Shown: positions 1-9,476, counted from the first letter of the stretch. The stretch is 64,000 nt of DNA from an uncultured Agathobacter sp. (GCA_934307695.1 CAKRCS010000005.1:124001-188000), one strand, 5' to 3'. The notes: generated by a model not told the origin, from the sequence alone. Numbers and translations: made by a program.

Positions 1-521
1 TTCGCAAACCGCACGCGCCGATCGGGCTGCCGTTCGGGGATGTCTCCGTCAATATGGTGAGAAGCTGGCATACGGCATACCTCGCGGTCGGCTCTAATAT
101 GGGAGATAGCAGGGCGATCATCGAGGAGGCAGTTCAGACGCTTCAGGAAAATCCGAAGATCAAAATGCTTAAAATATCGGAGCTTATCACCACCAAACCG
201 TATGGACCGGTGGAGCAGGACGACTTTTTGAATGGCTGCATGAGAATCGAGACGCTTTACGATCCGGAGGAGCTGCTTGCCTTTTTGCATGAGGTGGAGG
301 CAGCAGCCGGGCGCAGGCGTGAGATCCATTGGGGACCGCGCACGCTGGATCTGGATATCATCTTCTATGATGATCTGGTGTATGAGAGCGAGGACCTTAT
401 CATCCCGCACGCGGATATGCACAACCGCATATTTGTGCTTGAGCCGCTGATGCAGCTATGTCCGGGATACCGCCATCCGGTGCTGGGACAGACCGTTGCG
501 CAGCTGTATCATCAGCTTTAA
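1..521 (+). CDS. folK: FolB-FolK fusion (dihydroneopterin aldolase / HPPK), 3' part
   Basis: The reading frame is open at the left edge; codons start at base 3. The first residues (KPHAPIGLPFGDVSV) match the C-terminus of dihydroneopterin aldolase FolB and run without a stop into a complete HPPK (FolK) domain starting near base 75 (AVGSNMGD). That domain carries the HPPK signature around GPRTLDLDIIFYDD, including the metal-binding Asp pair. FolK transfers pyrophosphate from ATP to 6-hydroxymethyl-dihydropterin in cytoplasmic folate synthesis. The Met at 54 is therefore probably internal rather than the true start. FolB-FolK fusions are common in Clostridia. The 5' part lies outside the window. 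Confidence 0.9.
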   Translation, partial: RKPHAPIGLPFGDVSVNMVRSWHTAYLAVGSNMGDSRAIIEEAVQTLQENPKIKMLKISELITTKPYGPVEQDDFLNGCMRIETLYDPEELLAFLHEVEAAAGRRREIHWGPRTLDLDIIFYDDLVYESEDLIIPHADMHNRIFVLEPLMQLCPGYRHPVLGQTVAQLYHQL

Positions 522-563
522 GCGGGGGCTGCTTTGTGGCAGAAAGCCTCTTTAATTATTTTC

Positions 564-646
564 CACAAATCCATTTGTGAAATGTGTAAAATATTGTAAA
601 AATTTTTTATTGTTTTTTTACAAATTGTCTGCTACTCTTTTTTATG
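564..646 (+). promoter_or_regulatory. Candidate operator and weak promoter upstream of the BMP lipoprotein gene
   Basis: A CACAAA-TCCA-TTTGTG dyad (564-579) is followed by a TTTACA box (617-622) and, after 17 bp, a weak TTTTAT -10 box (640-645). The gene starts at 687. The dyad could be an operator, but no regulator can be named from the sequence. Confidence 0.35.
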
Positions 647-686
647 TCAGTTGTACGACAGAAAAAACTCAAAAAGGAGAACAAAA

Positions 687-1931
687 ATGAAAAAGTTATG
701 TGCATTGGCGCTCAGCCTTGCCATGGTTTTCACACTTGGCGCATGTGGTAATACCGCATCTACCAAAGATGGAAATGATGGAACTGCTGAAAACGGAAAC
801 AGCGCGGAGACAACCGCAAAGAGTGACATTAAGATGGGATTCATTTGTCTTCATGATGAGAACTCCACCTACGACTTAAACTTCATCAACGCAGCAAAAG
901 AGGCTTGCGATGAGATGGGAGTTGAGTATGTGATCAAGACAAACATTCCGGAGGGACAGGAGTGCTACGATGCAGCCTGCGAGCTCGCAGACAGCGGATG
1001 TGACATCGTGTTTGCAGACAGCTTTGGACATGAGGATTATGTGATCGAAGCTGCAAAGGAATACCCGGATGTCCAGTTTGCACACGCAACCGGAACAAAG
1101 GCTCATACCGAGAATATCAGCAATTTCCACAACGCGTTTGCTACAATCTTTGAGGGACGTTATCTTGCAGGTATCGCTGCAGGCTACAAGTTAAACGAGA
1201 TGATCGCAGACGGTACCATCACTGAGGATCAGGCAAAGATCGGCTACGTTGGTGCATTTACTTATGCGGAAGTTATTTCCGGATATACCTCTTTCTTCTT
1301 AGGCGCACGCTCTGTATGCCCGAGCGCTACCATGGAAGTTACCTTTACCGGTTCCTGGTATGATGAGACCGCTGAGAAGGAAGGCGCAAACACCCTGATC
1401 AATGACGGCTGCGTACTGATCAGCCAGCATGCAGATTCCATGGGTGCTCCTACCGCATGTGAGACTGCAGGTGTTCCGAATATCTCTTACAACGGAAGCA
1501 CCGAGAGTGCCTGCCCGAACACCTTCATCGTTTCTTCCAGAATCGACTGGGCTCCGTACTTCAAGTACCTCATCGAGAGCGTGACAAACGGTACTGAGAT
1601 CGCAGCAGACTGGACCGGAACACTTGCTACCGGTTCTGTAGTCCTTACCGATCTTGGAACTGCAGCAGCAGAAGGAACACAGGAAGCAATCGATGCAGCA
1701 AAGGCAGAGCTTGAGGCAGGAACGCTTCATGTATTTGATACCGCTACCTTTACCGTAGGTGGTGAGCAGCTTACCAGCTACATGGCAGATGTTGATACCG
1801 ATGCAGCTTATGAAGGAGATCATGAGGCAATCGTTGACGGATACTTCAACGAGTCTGGCGATGGACTTCGTTCAGCTCCGTTCTTCAATGTTGAAATTGA
1901 TGGTATCACACTTCTTGACACCAAATTCTAA
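687..1931 (+). CDS. BMP family ABC transporter substrate-binding lipoprotein
   Basis: The start at 687 follows a strong AAAAAGGAGA site; an upstream TTG extension has no support. The 414-residue product begins with a lipoprotein signal peptide and lipobox (LGAC), then a Ser/Thr/Gly/Asn-rich linker, so it should be lipid-anchored on the outer face of the membrane. The rest is a periplasmic-binding fold of the BMP/Med (PnrA-like) family, which binds purine nucleosides or related ligands. The ATPase and two permeases follow directly, completing a BmpA/NupNOPQ-type importer. A hairpin after the stop probably sets a higher level of binding protein than of membrane parts. The substrate is inferred from the family and could be another nucleoside-like molecule. 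Confidence 0.9.
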   Translation: MKKLCALALSLAMVFTLGACGNTASTKDGNDGTAENGNSAETTAKSDIKMGFICLHDENSTYDLNFINAAKEACDEMGVEYVIKTNIPEGQECYDAACELADSGCDIVFADSFGHEDYVIEAAKEYPDVQFAHATGTKAHTENISNFHNAFATIFEGRYLAGIAAGYKLNEMIADGTITEDQAKIGYVGAFTYAEVISGYTSFFLGARSVCPSATMEVTFTGSWYDETAEKEGANTLINDGCVLISQHADSMGAPTACETAGVPNISYNGSTESACPNTFIVSSRIDWAPYFKYLIESVTNGTEIAADWTGTLATGSVVLTDLGTAAAEGTQEAIDAAKAELEAGTLHVFDTATFTVGGEQLTSYMADVDTDAAYEGDHEAIVDGYFNESGDGLRSAPFFNVEIDGITLLDTKF

Positions 1932-1961
1932 TTGTTATAAATTAAGTTAGAGAGCATAGTT

Positions 1962-1992
1962 AGGGCGGCCGAAGATAGTCGCCCTATTTTGC
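1962..1992 (+). terminator. Intercistronic terminator/attenuator after the binding protein
   Basis: A short AGGGCG...CGCCCT stem (1962-1967 with 1980-1985) is followed by ATTTTGC. It lies between the binding protein and the ATPase, a usual place for partial termination in ABC operons. Confidence 0.6.
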
Positions 1993-2027
1993 TTTATAGG
2001 AAATGGGATGGGACTTCCTATAAAGCA
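1990..2027. repeat. Perfect 13-bp inverted repeat containing TTTATAGGAA
   Basis: TGCTTTATAGGAA (1990-2002) and TTCCTATAAAGCA (2015-2027) form a perfect 13-bp stem with a 12-nt loop. The TTATAGGAA core recurs in other intergenic regions of this window (about 11795 and 41550-41570), so it may be a dispersed motif rather than a simple terminator. It sits directly upstream of the ATPase gene. Confidence 0.7.
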
Positions 2028-2065
2028 AAAGTTGCCGGATATCATACATAATGGAGGAAAACACA

Positions 2066-3592
2066 GTGGAGGCAAAGACAGCAGCGGTATCCATGAGAAA
2101 TGTCACAAAGACCTTCGGATCGGTTGTGGCAAATGACAAGGTTTCCCTGGACATTTACAAGGGGGAGATCTTAGCTCTGCTCGGAGAGAACGGAAGCGGG
2201 AAGACAACACTTATGAACATGCTTTCCGGAATCTACTACCCGGATGAGGGACAGATCTTTATCAATGGAAAGGAAGAACTGATCCGCTCACCGAAGGATG
2301 CATTCGCACTTGGGATCGGCATGGTGCATCAGCACTTTAAGCTGGTGGATGTGCTGACCGCAACCGAGAATATCATCTTGGGGTTAAAGGGCAGACTTAA
2401 GCTGAAAGAGGCAGAGAAAAAGGTACAGGAGATCTGCGACAAATATGGATTTAACATCGATCCATCTGCAAAGATCTATGATATGACAGTTTCAGAAAAG
2501 CAGACAGTAGAGATCATCAAGGTGCTTTACCGCGGGGCAAATATCCTGATCCTTGACGAGCCGACCGCCGTACTGACTCCACAGGAGACAGAAAAGCTCT
2601 TTAAGGTGCTTCGTGCCATGCGCGATGATGGCAAATCCATCATCATCATCACACACAAGATGCATGAGGTGGAGGAATTGTCCGACCGTGTAGCAATCCT
2701 TAGAAAGGGCACATACGTCGGTGAGATGAAGACCTCTGAGACAAATGCGGCAGAGATGACCAATCAGATGGTCGGACATACGGTAAGCCTGAATATCGAG
2801 CGTCCGGAGCCGGTAAATCCAAAGGCAAGGATCGAGGTAAAGGGGTTAAATGTCCGCGGACCGGAGGGCAACCTAAAGCTAAAGGATGTCAGCTTCACTG
2901 CAAATTCCGGGGAGATCCTTGGTATTGCTGGTATTTCCGGCTGTGGTCAGAAGGAGCTGCTTGAGGCGATCGCAGGGCTTCAGCCTGCGGAGAGCGGAAG
3001 TATTTCTTATATTTCCGATGACGGAAGCAGGGAGGAGATTTTAGGGACAGATCCGCTTAAGATCGCAGATCTTGGAGTTGTGTTATCCTTCGTGCCGGAG
3101 GATCGTCTTGGTATGGGGCTGGTCGGCAGCATGGATATTGCCGACAACATGATGCTTCGTTCATTCCGTCAGGGGCATTCGGCGTTTACCGACCGCAAGG
3201 CACCGCAGAAGCTTGCCAGGGAGGTCGTTGACGAGCTGGAGGTCGCAACCCCAGGCATTGACACACAGGTGCGCAAGCTGTCCGGAGGCAATGTACAGAA
3301 GGTACTTGTCGGACGTGAAATTGCAGCGGCACCTACCGTACTGCTTACCGCGTATGCAGTGCGTGGACTTGACATCAATTCTTCCTATACCATCTATGAT
3401 CTGATCAACCGGCAGAAGCAGGCGGGCGTTGCAGTTATCTATGTAGGTGAGGATCTGGATGTCCTCTTAGAGCTGTCCGACCGCATATTAGTCCTCTGTG
3501 ACGGACAGGTCAGCGGCATTGTGGACGGCCGTGGTGCAGACAAGAATGAGGTCGGTCTGATGATGACTAAGGTAGGGGGAGCAAACGAATGA
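2066..3592 (+). CDS. Nucleoside-type ABC transporter ATPase, two fused NBDs (YufO/NupO-like)
   Basis: I prefer the GTG at 2066: GGAGG at 2053-2057 is 8 nt upstream, whereas the ATG at 2051 has no upstream site and would overlap that GGAGG. The 508-residue protein has two ATPase domains. The first has a full Walker A (GENGSGKTT, about residue 42) and Walker B (ILILDEPTAVL), but its signature reads MTVSEKQTVEI. The second has a degenerate Walker A (GISGCGQKE), a signature LSGGNVQK, and LLTAYAVRGLD where relatives have a QPTRGLD motif. It energises import with the next two permeases; its stop overlaps the next start (ATGA). Confidence 0.88.
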   Translation: MEAKTAAVSMRNVTKTFGSVVANDKVSLDIYKGEILALLGENGSGKTTLMNMLSGIYYPDEGQIFINGKEELIRSPKDAFALGIGMVHQHFKLVDVLTATENIILGLKGRLKLKEAEKKVQEICDKYGFNIDPSAKIYDMTVSEKQTVEIIKVLYRGANILILDEPTAVLTPQETEKLFKVLRAMRDDGKSIIIITHKMHEVEELSDRVAILRKGTYVGEMKTSETNAAEMTNQMVGHTVSLNIERPEPVNPKARIEVKGLNVRGPEGNLKLKDVSFTANSGEILGIAGISGCGQKELLEAIAGLQPAESGSISYISDDGSREEILGTDPLKIADLGVVLSFVPEDRLGMGLVGSMDIADNMMLRSFRQGHSAFTDRKAPQKLAREVVDELEVATPGIDTQVRKLSGGNVQKVLVGREIAAAPTVLLTAYAVRGLDINSSYTIYDLINRQKQAGVAVIYVGEDLDVLLELSDRILVLCDGQVSGIVDGRGADKNEVGLMMTKVGGANE

Positions 3593-4692
3593 ACGAGAAG
3601 AAAAAAGAACCCTTATTTCACATTGTAAAACGAGGGGATGTATCGAATGCAACGGCATGGAAGGTGCGCGCGATCGGTATCATAGCGGCACTTATCGTAT
3701 GTGCGCTGATCACGACCATCTTAACCGGAGACAATCCGATCAGCGTGTATGCGACTATGGTATCGGGTGCCTTCGGCTCTGCAAGAAAGACCTGGATCAC
3801 ATTCCAGAATCTTGCGATCCTTTTGATCATATCACTGGCACTTACACCGGCGTTTAGGATGCGTTTCTGGAACATCGGAGGAGAGGGACAGGTTCTCATC
3901 GGTGGACTTGCATCCGCGGCATGTATGATCTGTCTGGAGGGCAGGCTTCCGAATGCGGCAGTCATCCTCTGTATGATCGTTGCAAGCATGGCAGCAGGCG
4001 CATTGTGGGGCTTTATCCCGGCTCTTTTTAAGACGCTGTGGAACACGAATGAGACATTGTCAACCCTTATGATGAACTATATCGCGACGCAGTTTGTCGC
4101 ATTCTTTACGGTTGTATGGGAGGTGCCGAAGGGCTCCGGCAAGATCGGTATCATCAACCAGAACACCAACACCGGATGGCTGCCGGAGGTTGGCAACCGC
4201 TATCTGTTAGCAATCATCGTAGCACTTGCGATCACGCTGTTTATGCACATTTATCTGAAATACAGCAAGCACGGCTATGAGATCTCGGTTGTCGGAGAGA
4301 GCGAGCGCACCGCACGCTATGTCGGCATCAAGGTCGAGAAGGTTATCATCCGGACGATGATCTTATCCGGTGCACTCTGCGGAATCGCAGGACTGCTTCT
4401 GGTTGGCGGGATCAACCACACCGTGACCACAACGATCGCGGACGGACAGGGCTTTACCGCTGTTATGGTTTCCTGGCTTGCCAAGTTCCATCCGGTTGCA
4501 ATGATCTTTACCAGCTTTTTGATCGTATTTATGGATCGCGGAGCAAGCGAGATCTCCACGGTGTTCGGACTGAACCAGTCCTTTGCGGATATCTTAACCG
4601 GTATCATTTTGTTCTTTATCATCGGTTCTGAATTTTTTATTACCTATAAGATCAGCTTTCGCAAGAAGGCACAGAGAAAGGAGGAAGCATAA
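3589..4692 (+). CDS. BMP-associated ABC transporter permease, first subunit (YufP/NupP-like)
   Basis: The 367-residue protein has eight to ten hydrophobic segments and the branched-chain/sugar permease signature region (NTNETLSTLMMNYIA, then GLNQSFADILTG). It starts in an ATGA overlap with the ATPase stop, and its own stop overlaps the start of the next permease, so translation is probably coupled. It should form one half of the membrane channel of the nucleoside-type importer. The N-terminal 30 residues are polar and cytoplasmic. Assignment rests on gene order and the membrane profile typical of BPD_transp_2 permeases. Confidence 0.88.
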   Translation: MNEKKKEPLFHIVKRGDVSNATAWKVRAIGIIAALIVCALITTILTGDNPISVYATMVSGAFGSARKTWITFQNLAILLIISLALTPAFRMRFWNIGGEGQVLIGGLASAACMICLEGRLPNAAVILCMIVASMAAGALWGFIPALFKTLWNTNETLSTLMMNYIATQFVAFFTVVWEVPKGSGKIGIINQNTNTGWLPEVGNRYLLAIIVALAITLFMHIYLKYSKHGYEISVVGESERTARYVGIKVEKVIIRTMILSGALCGIAGLLLVGGINHTVTTTIADGQGFTAVMVSWLAKFHPVAMIFTSFLIVFMDRGASEISTVFGLNQSFADILTGIILFFIIGSEFFITYKISFRKKAQRKEEA

Positions 4693-5690
4693 TGTTTGAT
4701 CTGGTTGCTTTTATTCCAAGAGCAGTAGGGCAGGGAATCCCGCTTCTGTTCGGAAGTACGGGAGAGATACTGACCGAGAAATCCGGTAACTTAAATCTTG
4801 GTATTCCGGGTGTTATGTATGTCGGTGCCATCAGTGGTGTCATTGGTTCCTTTTTTTATGAGCAGTCAGCAGGCGGAGCTGCCAACATGAATGCATTCCT
4901 TGCAATCGCGATCCCGATGCTGTGCTCTTTGCTCGGTTCCCTTATCATGGGACTGATCTATTGTTTCCTTACGGTTTCCCTTCGGGCGAACCAGAATGTG
5001 ACAGGTCTTGCAATGACAACGTTTGGTATCGGAGTCGGCAACTTCTTCGGAGGATCTTTGATCAAGCTTGTCGATGCGGATGTGCCGTCCATTGCGCTGT
5101 CTGCAACGAGCGCCTATTTTTCAAAGTCGCTTCCGTTTGCGGATAAGACAGGATGGTTTGGCAAGATCTTCTTATCGTATGGATTTCTGGCATATCTTGC
5201 GATCGTGATCGCACTCGTATGCGGATATATTTTAAAGTCCACAAGGATCGGACTTCATCTGCGTGCTGTCGGAGAGAATCCGGCAACTGCGGATGCAGCG
5301 GGAATCAATGTGACCAGATATAAGTATGTCGCGACCTGCGCGGGCTGTATGATCGCCGGACTTGGCGGCTTGTACTACGTTATGGATTACGCATGCGGCG
5401 TATGGTCAAACGATGCGTTCGGTGACAGAGGCTGGCTTGCGATCGCCCTTGTAATCTTCTGTATCTGGAGACCGAATATCGGAATCCTTTCCTCCATTTT
5501 GTTTGGCGGACTTTATATCCTGTATCTGTATCTTCCGACCGGTATGGATCACATGGAATACAAGGAGATCTATAAGATGATCCCATATCTGGTAACAATG
5601 GTCGTACTTGTGATCACAAGTATGCGCAACAAGCGGGAAAACCAGCCACCGGCTTCACTTGGACTGTCGTACTTCAGAGAGGAACGATAA
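4692..5690 (+). CDS. BMP-associated ABC transporter permease, second subunit (YufQ/NupQ-like)
   Basis: The 332-residue membrane protein begins one base into the preceding stop (TAATG). It contains the family stretch GEILTEKSGNLNLGIPGVMYVGA near the N-terminus and RAVGENPATADAAGINV in a cytoplasmic loop, both typical of the second BPD_transp_2 permease of nucleoside importers. With 3589-4692 it should make a heterodimeric channel. It ends the importer operon; the following 72 bp hold only a ribosome binding site for the next gene. Confidence 0.88.
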   Translation: MFDLVAFIPRAVGQGIPLLFGSTGEILTEKSGNLNLGIPGVMYVGAISGVIGSFFYEQSAGGAANMNAFLAIAIPMLCSLLGSLIMGLIYCFLTVSLRANQNVTGLAMTTFGIGVGNFFGGSLIKLVDADVPSIALSATSAYFSKSLPFADKTGWFGKIFLSYGFLAYLAIVIALVCGYILKSTRIGLHLRAVGENPATADAAGINVTRYKYVATCAGCMIAGLGGLYYVMDYACGVWSNDAFGDRGWLAIALVIFCIWRPNIGILSSILFGGLYILYLYLPTGMDHMEYKEIYKMIPYLVTMVVLVITSMRNKRENQPPASLGLSYFREER

Positions 5691-5762
5691 CAGGTGCTTG
5701 TGGGGCACGGAGCGAAATAGAATGAAAGAGAGATAACAAAAAGAAACGGAGAGGATTTATAG

Positions 5763-7133
5763 ATGAACTATGATGTGGCAATAATCGGTGCGGGACCGGG
5801 AGGTATTTTCTCGGCGTATGAATTTGCATTGAAGAGACCGGATCTTAAGGTTGCAGTATTTGAGGCGGGGTATTCACTGGACAAGAGGCATTGTCCGATC
5901 GATGGCGACAAGGTAAAGAGCTGTATCAAATGCCCGACCTGTGCGATCATGAACGGATTCGGAGGTGCGGGAGCATTCTCCGATGGCAAATACAATATCA
6001 CAAACGATTTTGGCGGAACCTTGTATGAGTATATCGGCAAGGACAAAGCCATTGAGCTAATGAAGTATGTGGATGACATCAATGTCAGGCACGGCGGCAG
6101 TGAGACAAGAATGTTCTCAACTGCCGGAAGTGAGTTCAAGAAGATCTGTATGCAGAATAAGCTGACACTTCTTGAGGCATCTGTGCGCCACCTCGGCACG
6201 GATATCAATTATGTTGTTTTGGAGAACCTTTACAATGAGCTGAAGGATAAGGTAGATTTCTACTTCCACACACCGGTGGAGAAGATCGAGCTGAGCGATG
6301 GTGGATATCACCTGATCTACAAGGACGGAAGCATTGATGCCAAGAAGTGCATCATCTCCGTCGGAAGAAGCGGAAGCAAGTGGATGGAGACGGTCTGCAA
6401 CGATCTTGAGATCCCGACCAGCTCCAATCGTGTAGACATCGGTGTGCGCGTGGAGCTTCCGGCAGTCATCTTTGCACATCTGACTGATCAGCTCTATGAG
6501 AGCAAGATCGTATACCGCACGGAAAAATTCGAGGATCGTGTGCGTACCTTCTGTATGAACCCATACGGAAGTGTCGTAAATGAGAATACAAACGGAATCG
6601 TGACCGTAAACGGACACAGCTTCGAGGATCCGAAGAAGAGAACCGAGAATACCAATTTTGCGCTGCTGGTCGCAAAGCATTTCTCAGAGCCGTTTAAGGA
6701 CAGTAACGGATATGGCGAGAGTATCGCAAGACTCTCCAACATGCTTGGCGGCGGTGTTATCGTCCAGCGTTTCGGTGATCTTGAGCGTGGTAGAAGAAGT
6801 ACCGCAAAGCGTATCGAGGAGGGCACCGTCCGCCCGACACTGGCGGCGACACCGGGTGACTTAAGCCTTGTTCTTCCAAAGCGTATCATGGATGGCATCA
6901 TCGAGATGATCTATGCGCTCGATAAGATCGCACCGGGTACTGCAAATGACGACACACTTCTCTACGGAGTGGAGGTCAAGTTCTACAACATGGAGGTCAA
7001 GCTGGATGAACATTTAGAGACCAGACATCCGGGCTTGTATGTGATCGGAGATGGAAGCGGCGTAACACATTCCCTTTCCCACGCATCCGCAAGCGGTGTC
7101 TATGTTGCAAACGAGATCATGGAGGCTATGTAA
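5763..7133 (+). CDS. FAD-dependent dehydrogenase, COG2509-type
   Basis: The 456-residue protein begins with an FAD-binding Rossmann motif (VAIIGAGPGGIFSAYE). It carries a Cys-rich loop (CIKCPTCAIMNGFGGAGAFSDGKYN, residues about 54-78) typical of uncharacterised FAD-dependent dehydrogenases of COG2509. A second FAD contact (GLYVIGDGSGVTHSLSHA) lies near the C-terminus. It is soluble. The aroC start is 2 nt after its stop and uses a GGAGG within its last codons, so the two are co-transcribed. The physiological substrate is unknown. The start is preceded by GGAGAGG at a suitable distance. Confidence 0.85.
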   Translation: MNYDVAIIGAGPGGIFSAYEFALKRPDLKVAVFEAGYSLDKRHCPIDGDKVKSCIKCPTCAIMNGFGGAGAFSDGKYNITNDFGGTLYEYIGKDKAIELMKYVDDINVRHGGSETRMFSTAGSEFKKICMQNKLTLLEASVRHLGTDINYVVLENLYNELKDKVDFYFHTPVEKIELSDGGYHLIYKDGSIDAKKCIISVGRSGSKWMETVCNDLEIPTSSNRVDIGVRVELPAVIFAHLTDQLYESKIVYRTEKFEDRVRTFCMNPYGSVVNENTNGIVTVNGHSFEDPKKRTENTNFALLVAKHFSEPFKDSNGYGESIARLSNMLGGGVIVQRFGDLERGRRSTAKRIEEGTVRPTLAATPGDLSLVLPKRIMDGIIEMIYALDKIAPGTANDDTLLYGVEVKFYNMEVKLDEHLETRHPGLYVIGDGSGVTHSLSHASASGVYVANEIMEAM

Positions 7134-7135
7134 GC

Positions 7136-8248
7136 ATGGCAGGTTCATCACTAGGCAATATTTTTCGCATAACAACCTGGGGAGAGTCCCACGGAAGGGG
7201 CATCGGTGTCGTTGTGGACGGATGTCCGGCGGGACTGCCGCTGTGTGAGGCAGATATCCAGAGCTATCTCGACCGCAGAAAGCCGGGACAGTCGAAGTAT
7301 ACAACTCCGCGCAAGGAGGCAGATGCGGTGGAGATCCTTTCCGGCGTGTTTGAGGGAAAGACAACGGGAACGCCGATCTCCATGGTTGTGTGGAATACGA
7401 ACCAGCAGTCTAAGGATTATAGCGAGATTGCATCGTACTATCGTCCGGGCCATGCAGATTATTGTATGGATGAAAAATACGGCTTCCGCGATTACAGAGG
7501 CGGCGGCAGAACCTCCGGCAGGGAGACAATCGGACGTGTGGCAGCAGGCGCGATCGCAGCAAAGCTATTAAAGGAGATGCACATCGAGATCACGGCCTAC
7601 ACCAAGTCGATCGGACCGGTCGAGATCAATATGGAGCGCTTTGATATAGCTGCTATGACGAAAAATGCCCTGTATATGCCGGATCAGACGGCGGCGGAGG
7701 AGGCAGAATACTATCTGGTGAGCTGCTTAAAGGAGAACAACTCCGTGGGCGGTGTTGTAGAGTGTGTGGTGACAGGGCTTCCGGTCGGACTCGGCGATCC
7801 GGTTTTTGATAAGCTGGATGCCAATCTTGCCAAGGCAATCGTATCCATCGGCGCTGTGAAGGGCTTTGAGATCGGGGACGGCTTTGCCGTGGCAAAGAGT
7901 ACGGGACTTAACAACAACGATGCCTTTTATGTGGCGGAGAATGGAAAGATCGGAAAGCGGACAAACCATGCGGGAGGTACGCTCGGCGGAATGAGCGACG
8001 GAACGCCGTTAGTATTCCGCGCGGCATTTAAACCGACACCATCCATTGCGGCAACGCAGCAGACGGTCAATAAGAATGGCGAGGAGATTTCCATCCATAT
8101 CAAGGGACGGCATGATCCGATCATTGTTCCGAGAGCGGTCGTTGTTGTGGAGGCAATGGCGGCAATCACGATCTTAGATCTGCTGTTGTCCAACATGACT
8201 GCAAGAGTGGACAGAATTGTTGATTTTTATGATAAGAAAATGGAGTAA
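7136..8248 (+). CDS. aroC: Chorismate synthase
   Basis: The 370-residue protein starts GNIFRITTWGESHGRGIGVVVDGCP, the classic chorismate synthase N-terminus, and has GGGRTSGRET and a later GGTLGGMSDGTP signature. It catalyses the last shikimate pathway step, EPSP to chorismate, using reduced FMN. The flavoprotein upstream is tightly linked, but no role in FMN reduction can be claimed from sequence. Length is normal for the family. The next gene, tgt, begins 3 nt after the stop. Confidence 0.97.
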   Translation: MAGSSLGNIFRITTWGESHGRGIGVVVDGCPAGLPLCEADIQSYLDRRKPGQSKYTTPRKEADAVEILSGVFEGKTTGTPISMVVWNTNQQSKDYSEIASYYRPGHADYCMDEKYGFRDYRGGGRTSGRETIGRVAAGAIAAKLLKEMHIEITAYTKSIGPVEINMERFDIAAMTKNALYMPDQTAAEEAEYYLVSCLKENNSVGGVVECVVTGLPVGLGDPVFDKLDANLAKAIVSIGAVKGFEIGDGFAVAKSTGLNNNDAFYVAENGKIGKRTNHAGGTLGGMSDGTPLVFRAAFKPTPSIAATQQTVNKNGEEISIHIKGRHDPIIVPRAVVVVEAMAAITILDLLLSNMTARVDRIVDFYDKKME

Positions 8249-8251
8249 TCT

Positions 8252-9388
8252 ATGGCAACATACGAATTGTTAAAGCAGGAAGGGCGTGCCAAGCGCGGTG
8301 TTTTCCATACGGTGCATGGCGACATCCAGACCCCTGTATTTATGAATGTCGGTACGGTCGGCGCGATCAAGGGTGCTGTATCGACACAGGATCTGAAAGA
8401 GATCAAATGTCAGGTGGAGCTGTCTAACACCTACCATCTGCATGTGCGCACCGGGGATAAGCTGATCAAGGAGGTCGGCGGACTTCACAAGTTCATGGTA
8501 TGGGACCGGCCGATCCTTACCGATTCCGGCGGATTTCAGGTGTTTTCCCTCGCGGGATTGCGCAAGATCAAGGAGGAAGGTGTATACTTTAATTCCCATA
8601 TCGATGGCGCAAAAATCTTCATGGGACCGGAGGAGAGCATGCAGATCCAGTCGAACCTCGGCTCGACGATCGCGATGGCATTCGATGAGTGTCCGCCAAG
8701 CGTGGCAGACCGCAAATATGTGACCGATTCCGTGAACCGGACGGCACGCTGGCTGCAGCGCTGCAAGGATGAGATGAAGCGCTTAAACGGTCTGGAGGAT
8801 ACCATCAACAGGGAGCAGCTTTTGTTTGGAATCAATCAGGGTGCGATCTACGAGGATATCCGTATCGATCATGCAAAGAGGATCGCGGAGCTGGAGCTTG
8901 ACGGATATGCTGTCGGAGGTCTTGCTGTCGGCGAGACACATGAGCAGATGTACCACATCTTAGATGAGACGGTACCGTATCTTCCACTGAAAAAGCCGAC
9001 TTACCTGATGGGTGTCGGAACTCCGGCAAATATTCTGGAGGGCGTTGAGCGCGGAGTGGATTTCTTTGACTGCGTATATCCGAGCAGAAACGGACGCCAC
9101 GGTCATGTATACACCAACCAGGGCAAGTTAAATTTGTTCAACCAGAAGTACGAAAAGGATATGAAGCCGATCGAGGAGGGCTGCCAGTGTCCGGCATGCA
9201 GGCATTACAGCCGCGCATATATCCGCCATCTGTTAAAGGCGAAGGAGATGCTCGGCATGCGTCTTTGCGTGCTGCACAACCTCTACTTCTACAACACGAT
9301 GATGGAGGAAATCCGGGACGCACTTGACGAGGGGCGGTTCGCTTCCTACAAGCAGGAAAAGCTCTACGGAATGGGACAGATGTCATAA
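8252..9388 (+). CDS. tgt: Queuine/preQ1 tRNA-guanine transglycosylase
   Basis: The 378-residue protein has the TGT substrate loop (ILTDSGGFQVFSL), the second catalytic region (GVGTPANILEGVERGVDFFDCVYPSRNGRHG) and the C-terminal zinc site (CQCPACRHYSRAYIRHL plus a later His). It exchanges guanine-34 of GUN-anticodon tRNAs for preQ1. The start lies 3 nt after aroC, with GGAG in the aroC end. Its neighbour yajC is a common partner in Firmicutes. Confidence 0.97.
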   Translation: MATYELLKQEGRAKRGVFHTVHGDIQTPVFMNVGTVGAIKGAVSTQDLKEIKCQVELSNTYHLHVRTGDKLIKEVGGLHKFMVWDRPILTDSGGFQVFSLAGLRKIKEEGVYFNSHIDGAKIFMGPEESMQIQSNLGSTIAMAFDECPPSVADRKYVTDSVNRTARWLQRCKDEMKRLNGLEDTINREQLLFGINQGAIYEDIRIDHAKRIAELELDGYAVGGLAVGETHEQMYHILDETVPYLPLKKPTYLMGVGTPANILEGVERGVDFFDCVYPSRNGRHGHVYTNQGKLNLFNQKYEKDMKPIEEGCQCPACRHYSRAYIRHLLKAKEMLGMRLCVLHNLYFYNTMMEEIRDALDEGRFASYKQEKLYGMGQMS

Positions 9389-9415
9389 GTTTATGAACTC
9401 TTAAGAAATTAAGGC

Positions 9416-9444
9416 TTGCCCTTGCTTCTTAAGTTGTGTACAAT
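9416..9444 (+). promoter_or_regulatory. Promoter of yajC
   Basis: TTGCCC (9416-9421), a 17-bp spacer and TACAAT (9439-9444) form a good sigma-A promoter. It lies within an inverted repeat CTTAAGAA (9400-9407) / TTCTTAAG (9426-9433), which may act as a tgt 3' hairpin or an operator. Confidence 0.65.
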
Positions 9445-9476
9445 AGCAATAGTATTTTAATCAGGAGGAAAAAAGG

